Shown: positions 32,900 through 44,950, numbered from the stretch's first letter. The stretch: 64,000 nt of DNA from Muraenolepis orangiensis (GCA_027704905.1 CM051006.1:10783725-10847724); one strand, 5' to 3'. The notes: generated by a model not told the origin, from the sequence alone. Translations and numbers: made by a program.

Positions 32900-34430
32900 C
32901 TAGCAGTGGCTATCGTAGCCTAGCATCTTTGACAATCAAAATGGCCCATTCGGCTTCCATGAGACCCAGTCATTACCAGGCAGCAGCCTAGAACAACCCC
33001 TACCTACTGTATATCAGCCCTAACTCTTAACAACCCTATGCCTAATCAACCACACCCAACCCAAAAATGAAAGATTGACGCCTGAGACCCTAAATGAGAA
33101 TTGACCGTGGGGCGCGGCTCGAGCCCATGAATGCAGCCAATGGGATTGGGGTTCTGGTATAGGGTCGGGTTGTTCTTTTGGGGTCTAGAATGTGAGAACA
33201 AGTGAAAGCATACTTTACACTCCGAATGCCCTTATGTGAGACATGCAATGTTGGTATCGCATTTTAGAAGACATAGTTCTTGCCATGTGCTCCAACATGT
33301 TGTCATGTTGCTCACGGCGCTTGGTGTGCGCAAGAGTGTACAGAGAGTACAAAGAAACTTCCCGATTCCAGTCAAATCCATAACTGCATTCAATTATTAA
33401 TTGACCAAACCGGTTCCATAATGGCGCTTACATCATAGATCGCATCACCAGGGGAGATCTGTTTCCAAATGGCTTCCGTGCACTTTGCACATCCGTGTGC
33501 AAAGCGCCTGGTTTTGGGGCTGTTTTGTTTGTCACCGATGTGATATGTTTTATTTAAGGGCCGGCTCACAGGTGGGAAAAAAACAATGACAAGACATTCA
33601 ATTATTAATTTAAGGAGTGTGAATTCGATTTTTTTGAAAAGTCCTCACCGGAAATGGTGGTGGGGTTTTTGACAGACGGTTGTCTGCGGTTTCACAGGAG
33701 AAGAGGTGTCACTCTGTGATGACATGACGCTGTTTTTGTTAAGATGCCGCTGCCTATATACAATGCACCCGAGGGTTGTTTATATCTGAAGGGTGGCAGA
33801 GAACTCAGAAGTTGAGCCAAACACCTGGGATAATGGTAACTGGAGAGCATCTCAACAGACACTACAGTCTACCTTCACTGTGGCTGATGTTGAACTATCG
33901 CTCTGTTTGTTCCATATTTTTTTTAACCATTTGTCATATGCATATATGCTGTATCATCCATCCGTCACTTTATGTTTAAGATAAAAAGGTTACTTTAAGT
34001 TACTTTTTGTTCCAGCCAGCACAATTAAACACAGGACAACAACTTAGGAAAATAGGAAATTATTGTATTAAATAAAAAAAGTAAAAAAATAAATAAAACA
34101 TAAATATGTACAATTTAAATTAAATGTATCCAACAATGGACTAAACATCTTTAACAATAAATAAATGATATACAGTGTCTTGGGCCCAGGGGAAGAACAA
34201 AAAACCACGATCTCGAAAGATAGACAAGCGTCCTTAAGCTGTCCCGCCCTGTGGTACGGCACAACATCCACTAAACAGGATCCAGAGAACAGGACAATTC
34301 CACTGCAGCGATGGCGCTCCTGATGGCAGATGAGCTCCGCTCCAGGATGGCAATCCCTAATATTGAAGGAACCGGCGTCCGCGTTTCTCCGACAATGTAA
34401 GTGAGGCGTTCAGGGAACCTCCGTAAAGTC
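32900..34430. other. Unassigned stretch
   Basis: No coding or repeat signature was recognised. ATTCAATTATTAATT occurs twice (33388 and 33597). The frames at 33776-33984 and 34068-34271 look incidental. Confidence 0.35.
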
Positions 34431-34439
34431 AGATAACCT

Positions 34440-34690
34440 TGGATACATGTATATTATTGTAATAGTATAGTGTTTTATATAGTATAGCATCAAATAGGTA
34501 GTATATATTGTTGTTTATAGTATAGTAATTGAAGGCAGTATATAGTGTTCTTTATAGTATAGTATTGTATAGTATGATATCACATAGTTTAGTATAGCAT
34601 AGGTTAGTATTGTTGTTGAAATTCATACTGCGGGAGTGCATAGGGAGTAAGAATTCCATTGTACTGCACATGGCAAATTTAATCATCTGA
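34440..34690 (+). mobile_element. LINE 3' UTR copy, TATAG-rich family
   Basis: TATAGTATAG-rich sequence runs into GAAATTCATACTGCGGGAG, TTCCATTGTACTGCACATGG and a CTTGAA end. It matches 63718-63912 closely. Non-coding; 5'-truncated. Confidence 0.75.
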
Positions 34691-35829
34691 ATCTTGAAAA
34701 GCATATTCCGTGATAAAACGAAACAAAACCATGAAAAGAAGGGACTGGCTTGGCAATAATTGGCGGTTGGACGTGAAAGAACGTGGGCGGCGGCTGGGTG
34801 ACAGGAATTGACGCTCTCTTGGAGCCATAGCCAAATACATGTATGTCGTTTCCTGTGAGGTGGGGAAATATTCTCATTAGCCTAGACATGTAAGTGGTAG
34901 CTTTGTCACAGATATCAGCACATGTAGTTAACCACCCCCTACAATAAATTGGCTTCTAGACACTGATGCATATCCTATTTTAGGCTAATTTTCAGGACTT
35001 TTGCTCGTGGTTTATGATGACTTGTTTTGTATAATTCACCATAAGAGGTTATTATGGGCCTTAACCAAGGTGGCAAATTCTAGTTTGGTATATTTAGATT
35101 AGATTTCAATTTGATAAACCTTTACAATTGGTATCTTAGTCACATTTAACCCTCAACGATACCCACCGTTGATCCAAACAATGAGATAATCTTGTGATAG
35201 AAAGAATCAAGAATTATAACTTTCATTCACTTATTTAACCAATGATCATTATCATCGCCACCATTACAAATAAAATATCATTCAGTATTCAGTCTGTTTT
35301 ATTCATTGTCATCATCATCATAGTCATCCAGGGTCACGGCAACTTCTTCATCCTCCTCCTCATCCCTCTAAATGTAGTTTTTTATGATTGAGGTTTGTAT
35401 CTTGCACATTTCTGTGCACTTTAATTTGTTGACAAGGCAGGTGCAATGTGAAAGCTTACAGGTTGTCCATACTTGCCAGCCATAAGTTTCAAGGTCCAAC
35501 CTCTAGGAAAGTCCCGTTTCCTTTGACAAGTTTAAGAACACTGAGTTTTCATTTTCCTGCAACCTGTACACCTACAACAGCATCACATAGGTAGTCTTCA
35601 TGGAGCTTAGCAAGACTGCTGATGTTGATGTATGTTGTCCCGCATTTCTGATACAAGAGGGCCAGTTCTGTATCCGGCCATGACATCTGTATCCTCACTC
35701 ACAACAACTGAGGTTACAACAAGGTTCATGCTAGGTTCAGCACAGACCCAACAATCTCTCTAAAAGTCTTGCTATCACCTTTTATATGCCCACAAATGTC
35801 TATCTGCTAAGACTAGCTCCTCGTTTTGT

Positions 35830-37071
35830 GTTTTGTTTCTTTTATCTCTTTTTGCGATGTTTAAGAATGTCTTCAGATGATGTTATTTCATTTTGGAACT
35901 TGGTTGTTGGTGACTCTCTCATAAGCTTTCTCTCCAGTCTGGTGATCTTGCAGCAGATCAAAGGCTATGTCTGTTGAAACAGAAATTACTGTGGAAAGAC
36001 TGATGATATCAGACTGATCAGGGCCTAGAGGATTTTCCCAGGTTTTCTCCATAAGTTCTACAAAGGCATTTATATCATCTGAGGTACTCATTGAAACGTG
36101 TTAGAAAACCGAAATGAATCATGATCAAGGGTTACCTCAAATCTCGTCCGTGGTGCATCTTCACACATGTTGTTGCCTGCTTGCAGAGTTGCTTCCAAGT
36201 GAATAAGATCTTCCACATGATTATCTTCTGACAACAGCTCTAACCTTCCCATGTTAGTCTCAAGAAAGCCTCATTAAGCAGCTTGTGGAGCCTTACTGCT
36301 TGATTATACCTGTGACCATCAATTACCCCTGAGACTGAGCCATCAGCTATCACTCCTGCTTATACACAAAGGTCTCCTCGACCAGCATCTGCAAACCAGT
36401 TACAAACATCTTTGTTGGTAAGACGAGACATCATCCACATGTGGTCTCTGCCTGTTGCATCTTGGACAAAAGTGGTGTGATCAGTATCAACCATCTTTAC
36501 AACTGGAGGATTGGAAGGCTGTCCTGCATTGTAAATGGAAAGTACCATATCTACTGCTCCAATGCTTCTGTTCTTGTTTTTAAGGATGCAAGGCAATGCT
36601 CTGGTCTCAGCAGGATGATCAACAATAGGCTTTGCTTGCACAGCAATTCCATTCATTCTGTGTGATATGACCTTCACCGCTGATTGTTTCTCTAGTCTGT
36701 CTTTATTGTCCCATGCCAATGTTGTCAACAGACCAGGATTAATGTTTTGTGGCAGTGTAATGGCATCTTCACTCGCTGCTTGCTTCTGAAGACAGATGGC
36801 TGTGTCAATTTCTTCTACCTCAGAATATGAAACACTGTGGCCAAGTCTGTTCAGTATCAGTTCCCCGTTTCCAGTAAGTGACTTGACAGCAAAAGGCAAT
36901 GTTTTTTGTAGGCTTGACTCTTCCACAGGTAGCAGCATAAACAAGGTCTTGGCTAAATGAAGCTCTGAGCCTTCGCAGTATTTGGGATTTTCCTGGGTTA
37001 TTTCTTTCTATGGATCTACCTGTTCGAAGTGTCCGGAGAAAATCCACCGGAGATTTTGGAGAACTGTTCAT
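35830..37071 (-). pseudogene. Unrecognised protein of the inverted-repeat element
   Basis: One gene can be followed through at least three frames. It opens with MNSSPKSPVDFLRTLRTG and FSQDLVYAAT, shifts near 36950 to FAVKSLTGNGELILNRLGHS and VSYSEVEEIDTAICLQKQAA, then LTTLAWDNKDRLEKQ and SHRMNGIAVQAKP, up to NWFADAGRGDLCV at 36360. After frameshifts it resumes at 36091 with MSTSDDINAFVELMEKTWEN and DIAFDLLQDHQTGEKAYERV. About 410 codons in all. I cannot assign a function. The style resembles uncharacterised, multi-copy proteins I recall from fish and cnidarian genomes, which would fit a mobile-element gene, but I could not check it. The composition is normal for protein, and stops are few for its age. 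Confidence 0.55.
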
Positions 37072-37439
37072 CTCCTCAAGATCTGATGTATGTGGTGGCT
37101 ATGCTTGAGTAATATCTCGGTTCTGAATATTATCTCTGATCTTCAGTGCCGCTCGTGATGTGATGTCTTTGTCACTGCTTCATTTGTACGCCTTCGGTTC
37201 ATCTTTGAGTTTGTGACAAACTTGTAGCAATTGTCTCATCCATTGTCAAATGGTCTGGGTATACCAACAGTTGTCCTGTGTCATGTTATGTAGAGATTCA
37301 GCAAACTCAGATTCAACCTTGTAGCTGTTTCTTTGTAGAAGGTGTCACCTGTGTTACACCTGTAGTGTAACTATTTATGTTACCAGTATAGTGTCAGGTC
37401 TGGGAATGGTACCACTGTAGGATGTAGGATTTTTTTATT

Positions 37440-37640
37440 TAATTTTATTATTTTTTTAAAAGGCCTAAAAACACATCTTTTTAGAATAGGTTTTCACTAG
37501 ATTTTTAAAAAACCCCACTGGTTGCCATGCCGGCGTTTTATTTAAACCATTTTTACTCTGTAGCACTTTGAGTTTTGGCCACGCAAATTAAAAGTGCATT
37601 ATAAATATAATTTATTATTATTATTATTATATTATTATGT
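37440..37640 (+). mobile_element. LINE 3' end copy (same family as 58640-59937)
   Basis: AAAAGGCCTAAAAACACATC, TTTTTAGAATAG, ACCCCACTGGTTGCCATGCC and AAATTAAAAGTGCATTATAA repeat the end of the plus-strand LINE at 59750-59935 nearly exactly. It lacks a 24-base piece (TAAACGTCGCTGC region). The (ATT)n tail is longer here. It is inserted inside the 34886-38420 element. Confidence 0.92.
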
Positions 37641-37821
37641 ATTCCATTGATCTAATTTGAGATAAAATGGGATTTGAGATTTTATTTGTTTAATATTCTA
37701 CATGATCATAACCATATAACATCAATACACCTGTTTAATACTACAATACTACAACAAAAAATCTGACTAACCTTTTATTTTAGATAAAAACTGTAGAAAA
37801 TGTATGTTGCTGACACCCTTT

Positions 37822-37886
37822 AGATTCGATTAGATAAGATTAAAATGAATAGTAAGTACAGTACAGCAAAAATCATTACCAATTTC
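37822..37886 (-). mobile_element. Minimal LINE tail insertion
   Basis: GATTCGATTAGATAAGATTA followed by AGTACAGTACAGCAAAAAT is the 3' end of the 14739-18008 family. It interrupts one copy of the right-arm duplication; the other copy at 38250 is uninterrupted. Confidence 0.7.
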
Positions 37887-38845
37887 TTGAAGAGCCCATG
37901 TGACCTCTATAGACAGACTAACAACTGGGCTTAAGGTTAAATGTTACTAAGATACCACTTGTAAAGGTTGATCAAGTGGAAATATCACATATAGACATTT
38001 TTCAAAATTCCAAACTATAATTTGCCACCTTGGGTGGTACCAATTTGAGACAATTCATGCCCGAGCCTATGTTCTACTTTAAGGCCCATAATCACCCTTC
38101 ATGATAAAGATGATACCTTTCCTGATTCATTACAGTCCTATGAGTATTTCAGTTGTATCATGAGTGTCGTTGATGTTCCTACATGTCACAATGCTTCACA
38201 AAAAGACTATAGTTTAGGCTAAAATTGTAGGAAAATTAATGTTGTTGACACTTTAAAGAACCCCTGCGACCTCTATATTTATCAGACTCATAACTGAATT
38301 CAGATGAAAAGCGTGTGATTATATCCTTTCACATGATACGAAACAAGTCATCATAAACCATGAGTAAAGGGTTGGTTAACTTCATGTGCTGATATCTGTG
38401 ACAAGCTACCAGTTACAAAAGGTTATCATACCAAAATCTCATCTATAGACATGGCCCTTTAAAAAATGTCATTAGAATTTGCCACCTTGAGTGGTACCAA
38501 AAGAAAATGGTGTCACGTGACAAAAAAACGTAAATACGTTATTTCAAATGGCATTTTTAACCTGTTAATTTTGTTTAAGCTTAGTTTTTTCCCCCCAAAA
38601 AGAGTGTCTTGAGGATTGCTATACAATTCCGTTCTTGTACAATGGCAATAAAGGCATTCTGATACTGATTATGATAACATTAACGGTACATGAACCTGCC
38701 TTAAAAAAACATACAAGTAAAAATAGCATTTGGGGAGAAAAACGAAATCACATTTATTTTGTAGGTCGGCTCACACGTCCAGATTTTCAATTTTCACAAT
38801 TCCTCCATTTTATACACTCTCTTATGTTCTCTGTCTCTCTCTCTG

Positions 38846-38869
38846 ACACACACACACACACGCGCGCGT

Positions 38870-38951
<82 letters not shown>
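38846..38951. repeat. (CA)n microsatellite with CG interruption
   Basis: CA array with a CGCGCGCGTG insert near 38862; about 40 perfect units after it. Confidence 0.97.
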
Positions 38952-39208
38952 TGTTACACGGGTGCACACACCCACACACATGCACACACACCCTAAGAGG
39001 CGGGACTCACTGAGGCAGACGTTATGTGTGAAGTCTCGATGGAAGGCGTGACAGTCACGCTCCTGGTTGCCAACGCTGTGGCAGGTGCACCACAGGCGAT
39101 GTCCGCGGGGCTGTTGTTGCTGTAGTTGGGCGTCACGTCAGAACCTGCACCAAAAAATTATTATTGTTCTACTATTGTTCTTCATATTGTGTATAGTATT
39201 GTTGTCGC

Positions 39209-39408
39209 GGGACGCGAGGGAGGGAGAGTGCGAAGCAGAGAACTGTGTGTGTGAAGTCGGATAGTTTCTGTTTTTTGGACTATTCTTGTTTTTGGCATCT
39301 CTCCCATCCCTGTTATTCCTGTAAACTGTTTAAAAGAAGTACAGAAGTTCCGAATATAAACCAGTGTCATCTGTCATCCATCCGTAGGATAAGACAACAT
39401 TAAGAACT
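39209..39408 (+). mobile_element. Gypsy 5' LTR, truncated (element 3)
   Basis: GCGAGGGAGGGAGAGTG, AACTGTTTAAAAGAAGTA and TCATCTGTCATCCATCCGTA match the 3' LTR at 42333-42634. The first roughly 80 bases of the LTR and its TGTAGCG end are missing, replaced by unrelated AT-rich sequence. Confidence 0.85.
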
Positions 39409-39496
39409 GCGACTGCAAACTTACCGCTAGCTAGCAAGCTAGTCACTTTAGCATCCAGCGCGTAGCCAGCTCTTGTCCTAACTACGTGAAATAGAG

Positions 39497-40640
39497 ATGG
39501 TGGATGAAGTCAAGATAAACATGGACGTACTCACTGAAACACCCGTCACCTGGCCAATAAAAGATAAAGCTATCATTAGACGGAAGTTAGACGAGAGTAA
39601 ACAGGGTTTCCGAGTTGACGCAGACTTCAACGCAACCAGATGTAAACAAACAAGATGGCGGCGCCCCGTATGTGGTTGAGAAACGTGTTAGAAACGGAGA
39701 GAAAAACAATGACTGGGGTGAGTGAAAAACGGATCCAGTCTCTGATATAGGAGATGAAATTGTGAGCAACATGGAAGATGTGTTCATGAAAATGATGGAA
39801 TTAGCAATGCAGCGAACATTTGAGCAAATGATGAGAAGTGAAACTGTAATTACTGACTGTAACAACAACACCAGACATGATGGCTTTGATGCAGGTGAGA
39901 TGGGGGGTGCTGCAGCGCCACTTTCACCTAGGCGTGATGTTCAGATTATTTCCACCTATGTCCATAGCCAATAGCCAGTCTGCTTCAAGTAGCTACAGTG
40001 GGAAATCGGTGGGGGCTAGCTCTACATCAATAGTCTCATCTAGTGAGTAAACTCACTACAGCCAGGGATGCTGCCATGACTAGTCAGCAACCACGGCCAC
40101 AAGATGGTTTGAAAGAGAGGTGGTTTGAAGTTGGCAGATATGATGGCCTTACTCCCTGAGAAACTTATTGGGCTCAGTTCAACATCATTGCTTCAGCCAG
40201 TAAGTGGTCACCTGAAGAGAGAGCGGAGCAGCTGGCCGCGGCATTGGAGGGCGATGCTAGGATTGTACTGCGTGACGTCACTTTAGCTGAGCCAGAAGAT
40301 CCCAGTGCCTTAGTGTTAGCTCTGAAGAGGAGATTTGGAGACTCCACACCAGAAGTTGTCATGCGCCAGAGGTTCAACAGCAGAGTACGAGAATTTGGGG
40401 AGAAGCAGGGGGTATTTGCTGCAGAGCTGCGTTACCTGGCCCAGAAATTAGTCCCTGACTTTGATGAGATGACTCGATCCATCCTAACTAAAGAGGCATT
40501 CATTCATGGGTTTTTTCCCATTCCTCTTCGACAGCAGGTGAGGTTGATGGACCCTAATTCTCTAAAGGAAGCATTGGAATGAGCTATAGCAGTCGAGCCT
40601 CTATCTGTTGTCGTGTTCCAGTATTAGTTTAGGACCACCC
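39497..40640 (+). pseudogene. Gypsy gag (element 3)
   Basis: Gag forms the particle that carries the element RNA. An opening frame MVDEVKINMDVLTETPVTW (39497) is followed, after stops, by MEDVFMKMMELAMQRTFEQM (39771) and the gag core at 40150-40582: QFNIIASASKWSPEERAEQL, ALKRRFGDSTPEVVMRQRFN, REFGEKQGVFAAELRYLAQK and FIHGFFPIPLRQQVRLMDPN. No zinc knuckle is seen after it. Stops near 40080 and 40160 break the frame, so the protein could not be made whole. The leader from the LTR to 39497 holds the expected untranslated region. Confidence 0.85.
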
Positions 40641-42310
40641 AATAATGCACTCCTTGATACAGGCTCCACCGTTACCCTTATTCATCCTGACCTCCTCCCA
40701 CCCAATACACAACTCCAAAGAGCCGATGTTCTGTTGCTGACCGTGACAGGGGAAACAGCCCCAATGCTGGGCTGTCAGGACAGGTGGGTGATTTTTCCAC
40801 TAGTCATCCAGTGTGGGTTGCTACAGTAGGAGAGCTGTCTGGAACCATGGAACTTAAGGATGACAAAGCCATTTATCTCAGTTATGAAGGAACGGAAGCC
40901 ACAGAAAAACACTGCGATCCAGCTGGTGCGTTTCCAGAGTGTCTAGAGGCAGCAACGGTTAACGGTTACAAATTAAAATAAATTTCCGGGAGGATGATCA
41001 ATCCAGAACTCTTACTGCCATTAACCTTGTCTTGGAGAAAAGCCAGGGAGTTCTTGAGCCAGAGCAGTGGAAAGAGGATCACCTATTCAAGTTCCGCCAT
41101 AGCTTTGCTGCTACTCGAAGTGATGTAGGAAAAACACATCTTGTGGAACACAAAATCCATACTGGAGACGCCCTTCCCATCCATCAACGGCCGCGCCGTC
41201 TTCCACCTCTATGACAGGCAGCTGCGCAAGATGCTTTGGCAGAGATGCAAGCCGTCGGTTAGTCCATGGGTCTCACCTATCGTCTTGGTGCCCAAGAAAG
41301 TTGGTACTTGGAGGTTCTGTGTCGACAACCGGTGGCTAAATTATGTGACTACCAAGGACTCATATCCATTAACCAGAATTGATGAATCCCTGGACATGGT
41401 GAGGGGGTCTACCTGGTTCTCCTCATTAGACCTGGGCTCTGGCTATTGGCATGTGGCCATGGCTCCAGAGGATTGGCCCAAGACAGCATTTACCACCGGC
41501 AGGGGGCTGTGGCAGTTCCATGCCGTTCGGACTGTGTAATGCACGGGCCACCTTCGAAAGATTGATGGAGAGGGTGCTGTCTGGGTTGCCTCCAGAACAT
41601 TGTGTGTACCTTGATGACCTGTTGGTACATGGACCGGATTTTGAGACGGCAATGTGGGCCCTATAAGAGGTGTTGAAGAGGGTAATAAATGCAGGCCTCA
41701 AGCTCCACCCAGATAAATGCAAGCAGCTACAATGAGAGGTGTCCTTTCTCGGCCATAGATTTAACGGTGAGGGCATGAAAACAGAAGATGAGAAGGTAGC
41801 CGCTGTCCGGGATGGCCATATCCAGAAAACCTAAAACAGCTGAGAGCATTTATAGGTTTGGCGTCTTATTACCGCAGATTTGTAGCCTATTTTGCAACAG
41901 TGGCAGCCCCTTTACACCGGTTATGAAGAAAGGGAATGTGTTTGAGTGGAGCAATGACCAACAGCAGGCATTTGACTCCATCAAGAAGATCCTCTGTGAG
42001 GCACCTGTGCTGGCCGCTCCTGACCAACAGCAACCGTTCATACTGGATACCGATGCCAGTCATGAGGGCCTGTCTTGGGCTGTCGGGGCTGTCTTGGCCC
42101 AAAATTCTCCAGATGGTGAGCGAGTCATAGCTTACTATAGTCAAAGTTTTTCCAAACCTGAAAGGAATTATTGCGTGACTCGCCGGGCTGGTAGTTGTCG
42201 AAGCCACAAAGCACTTCCGCCACTACCTTTGAAGAACCACTTTTCGACGACCGAGAAGAACAAGGAGAGTTCCGGGTCACTTCGAAGACTTCGTCTTTCC
42301 TCAGGGATGA
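40625..42310 (+). pseudogene. Gypsy protease-RT-RNase H, integrase missing (element 3)
   Basis: The order is protease with NALLDTGSTVTLIHPDLLPP (active-site DTGS, 40640), then reverse transcriptase: SPIVLVPKKVGTWRFCVDNR (41275), STWFSSLDLGSGYWHVAMAP (41407) with a catalytic Asp, MPFGLCNARATFERLMERVL in a shifted frame, and VYLDDLLVHGP (41605) with the YLDD motif. RNase H follows (PFILDTDASHEGLSWAVGAV and SQSFSKPERNYCVTR, 42030-42180). After a shifted HKALPPLPLKNHF the sequence reaches the purine tract and LTR. The whole integrase region is absent. Frameshifts at 41200, 41520 and 41670 add to the damage. Confidence 0.88.
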
Positions 42311-42332
42311 GGAACTGAGGGGGGGGGGGCAG

Positions 42333-42634
42333 TGTAGCGACCCTTACTTTTACATACTACACATTTTACATATTTGGGGGAGAGGTGCCTTAGTTGGTTG
42401 GATAGTTAGGCGGGGGGCGGGGCGCGAGGGAGGGAGAGTGCAAAGCGGAGAACTGTGGGTGTGAAGTTGGATAGTTTCTGGGGTTTTAACTATTCTGGTT
42501 TTTGCCATCCCTCCCAACCCTGTGATTCCTGTAAACTGTTTAAAAGAAGTAAAGAAGTTCCAAATATAAACCAGCGTCATCTGTCATCCATCCGTAGGAC
42601 AGGACAACGTTAAGAGTTTGGCTATGACGCTACA
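42333..42634 (+). mobile_element. Gypsy 3' LTR (element 3)
   Basis: 302 bp, starts TGTAGCG and ends CGCTACA (7-bp inverted ends). A G-rich polypurine tract at 42311-42332 lies directly upstream. Pairs with the truncated 5' LTR at 39209. Confidence 0.92.
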
Positions 42635-42671
42635 ATATTTACTTGTTTTTTGCGGGTTACAGTTACAAAAA

Positions 42672-42735
42672 ACAGTGCGCGGTAAAATCTCGAGATTAAT
42701 CACATGCGTTAACGCGTTAACTTTGACAGCCCTAA
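42672..42735. mobile_element. hAT-like terminal fragment
   Basis: Same sequence as 23882-23942 (TCTCGAGATTAATCACATGC, then GTTAACGCGTTAACTTTGAC and AGCCCTA). It is followed by a short TA array. No partner end was found. Confidence 0.5.
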
Positions 42736-43132
42736 TATATATATATATACCTTGAAGGGAAATCGGTCGTTTCTCTTATTCATTTCTCATTAATTTCTGT
42801 CTGAGAGCGAACTTCGGAACAGTGAAAAACTTGCACAAAACAAGTTCAGTGCTCCTCCAATAACCTATTGAGACTATAGAGGTCATGCAGATGATCATGT
42901 GACATGGTCATGTGACACCCAAGGGCGCTTTCACACCAGGGGACCCGGGGCCCCCAGAAACCCAGAGGACAGTTGACCACAGTTGTTTGATGTCATGTGA
43001 ACATGGAGTAGAGAAAGGAGGGTGGACGGGGGGGAAGAAAGGGGGCACGGTTTGAATCCATCGTACCTAATTGAACTCAATGCCTCAGTGATGTACTACG
43101 TACTGGATGGTGAACATTGCATATTGGTCATG

Positions 43133-43216
43133 GATTCCAATGCACTTATAGTGTGATTCATAGCATAGTCGACCTCTCGACTATGCTGTGAATCACGCTA
43201 TAAGTGCTTTGGAATC
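43133..43216 (+). repeat. 84-nt hairpin, 40-bp arms
   Basis: Arms 43133-43172 and 43177-43216 are complementary over 40 positions with three differences around a 4-base CCTC loop. In a plus-strand RNA two of the differences become G-U pairs and one is a U-U mismatch; in minus-strand RNA they would be A-C or A-A mismatches. The outer bases are GATTCCAATGCACTTATAG. Confidence 0.95.
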
Positions 43217-43376
43217 GCTGTGACTGTATCACCTCTAGAAAACAAGAGCATATGAGTCAGAGAAGTCAAGTTTACTATTACGTAATTGTATACTACACAC
43301 GTAGACGTCAATGTGCCTATACATAACAAAAAACACATAAGATAAAAAACTTAACACATGAGAAGGTACCACATAT

Positions 43377-43545
43377 GGGGTGGCAGGATAGCTCAGTCTG
43401 TTGGGACACTGCCGAGGTGCCCTTGAGCAAGACACCGGACCCCAACACCCCAACACTCCTAATACTAAGATGGGTTAAATGCAGAGAATCAAATTTCACT
43501 GTGTGTGTGTTCAATGTATGTGACCAATAAAGAGCATTCATTTCT
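43377..43545 (+). mobile_element. SINE with deleted head
   Basis: GGATAGCTCAGTCTGTTGGG keeps the A box. The B box is deleted, and the body GCCGAGGTGCCCTTGAGCAA, ATGGGTTAAATGCAGAGAAT and GTGACCAATAAAGAGCATTC follows. Confidence 0.8.
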
Positions 43546-43789
43546 CCAGATTTAGATTAAGATATATACAAAAAATTACTTTACATAACATTAGGAAGTA
43601 CAATACAATGGGAATATGTAGGTATTCTTTTTGAAAGCAGAATAATAACAACACAGGATTCCAAAACTGTTATTATCACCTTTCTTCCATCATCTTTTAA
43701 AAATTAGCTTTTAAAAGAAGACAGTGTCGTAGCAGACCTAAATTCATGTTATGGCACCATAACCTGATGTACAATTGATTAGCTACAAC

Positions 43790-44480
43790 TACAGTGAGCG
43801 GACCTTGACTTGACGATCTGAGCGATCTGTCTGGTGCATTCAGTGAGCTTTCAATGTGTGAACGATGTAAGAAGGAGCTAAGCCATTCACAGATTTAAAA
43901 AACAACATTTCAAAATCAATTTGTTGTTTAGCTAGTGAAGAGAAGGTTAAATAGGAGTGATGTGTTCAAACCTTTGTTGTTAGTTAATACTCTAATGGCT
44001 GCAGCATTCTGAATTAGCCGTAGGTTATTTTACACCTGAAGAGAAGCATTTAACTTTAGATCCATTTCAAAGCCTTGGGACCTACTTTATTTCCTCATTT
44101 AGCTTTAGAACACGTTTGGCCATCAAATAAGTTACATCAGCAATGCATTGGATGAAGTCATTCACTGGGCTAAGCTAGGTAAGGCAGAAACATATGTGAA
44201 CTATGTGTCATCTAAATTAATGATGGACCCAAGTTGGAAGCTTATACAAATAAAACGGCAGTGTGCCAAGAATGGACCTATGAGGGACATCATATGGAAT
44301 GTTGACCTCATCTGATTCAAATGTACCAATATAAACTGTGAACAAAATCGAGTGAGATAAGAAGAAAGCCAGTTAAGAAATGCACCTTTGAGGACAAAAC
44401 AGTGTTCAAGGCACTGAAGAAGATATAATTGAAGGTTTCCTGAAGCTCTCGTTTGTTTCTAGAGTCATTATCTCGTATAG
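43790..44480 (-). mobile_element. Old LINE reverse-transcriptase fossil
   Basis: Reading minus through several frames: GAFLNWLSSYLT (44380), SLIGPFLA, FQLGSIINLDDT in the place of the catalytic YADDT, then LIQNAAA and LTNNKGLNT, and at the end SFLHRSHIESSLNAPDRS. The order matches an L2-type RT from palm to C-terminus. Many stops show high age. No clear 3' tail. Confidence 0.55.
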
Positions 44481-44814
44481 GTGCTGCATCAATTCCGTGG
44501 ATTAAATTAGCTATAAGGAAGCATGTCATTAATGCTAAAAAAAAACTGGGTGTCAAAAGGTATGTTAGACCTACCTCACCTCACCGTGTTATCATGCAAC
44601 CCAATATAATATATTTTAAACTACACTCACCTGAAAAGGTAAATCTGAAGTATTTTAAAACAAGCTTAGCTCGGGGCAAGGGGGGGGGGGGATCAACCGA
44701 TTTCAACAGATGTCGTACGGGACGAGGATGGGATATGATGAATGATGAATGTTGTTGACGCCACAACAGACAGAACTCATGTTTTCCATGAATATTGTTT
44801 TCAAGGAATTGATC

Positions 44815-44950
44815 CAATTCATATGTTGTGTACGCACATGTATGTCTTTACCTAATTGAGTCTATTTTTCTTTTATATGCAGTGCCCAAATCGAACATAC
44901 CCAGAATTACCTCCTATTCCATATTAGAACGGAAATTGAAACCAAATCCA
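44815..44950. other. Unassigned stretch before a CA array
   Basis: No domain was recognised in the frame that runs into the CA array. Confidence 0.35.

Larger units (their letters stand above)
34886..38420 (-). mobile_element. Element with long subterminal inverted repeats
   Basis: Three blocks on the left recur on the right in inverted order and orientation. 34890-34934 (GTCACAGATATCAGCACATG core) matches 38374-38416. 35001-35032 (GGTTTATGATGACTTGTTT) matches 38336-38366. 35051-35152 (ATTATGGGCCTT, AAGGTGGCAAATT, GGTATCTTAG, ACATTTAACC) matches 37933-38092. This colinear inversion is the architecture of a DNA transposon or inverted-duplication element about 3.5 kb long. Between the arms lies a degraded minus-strand gene (35830-37071). 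The right arm has an internal direct duplication (37786 and 38218) and two LINE-tail insertions. Exact termini and target duplication are not resolved. Superfamily unknown. Confidence 0.7.
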
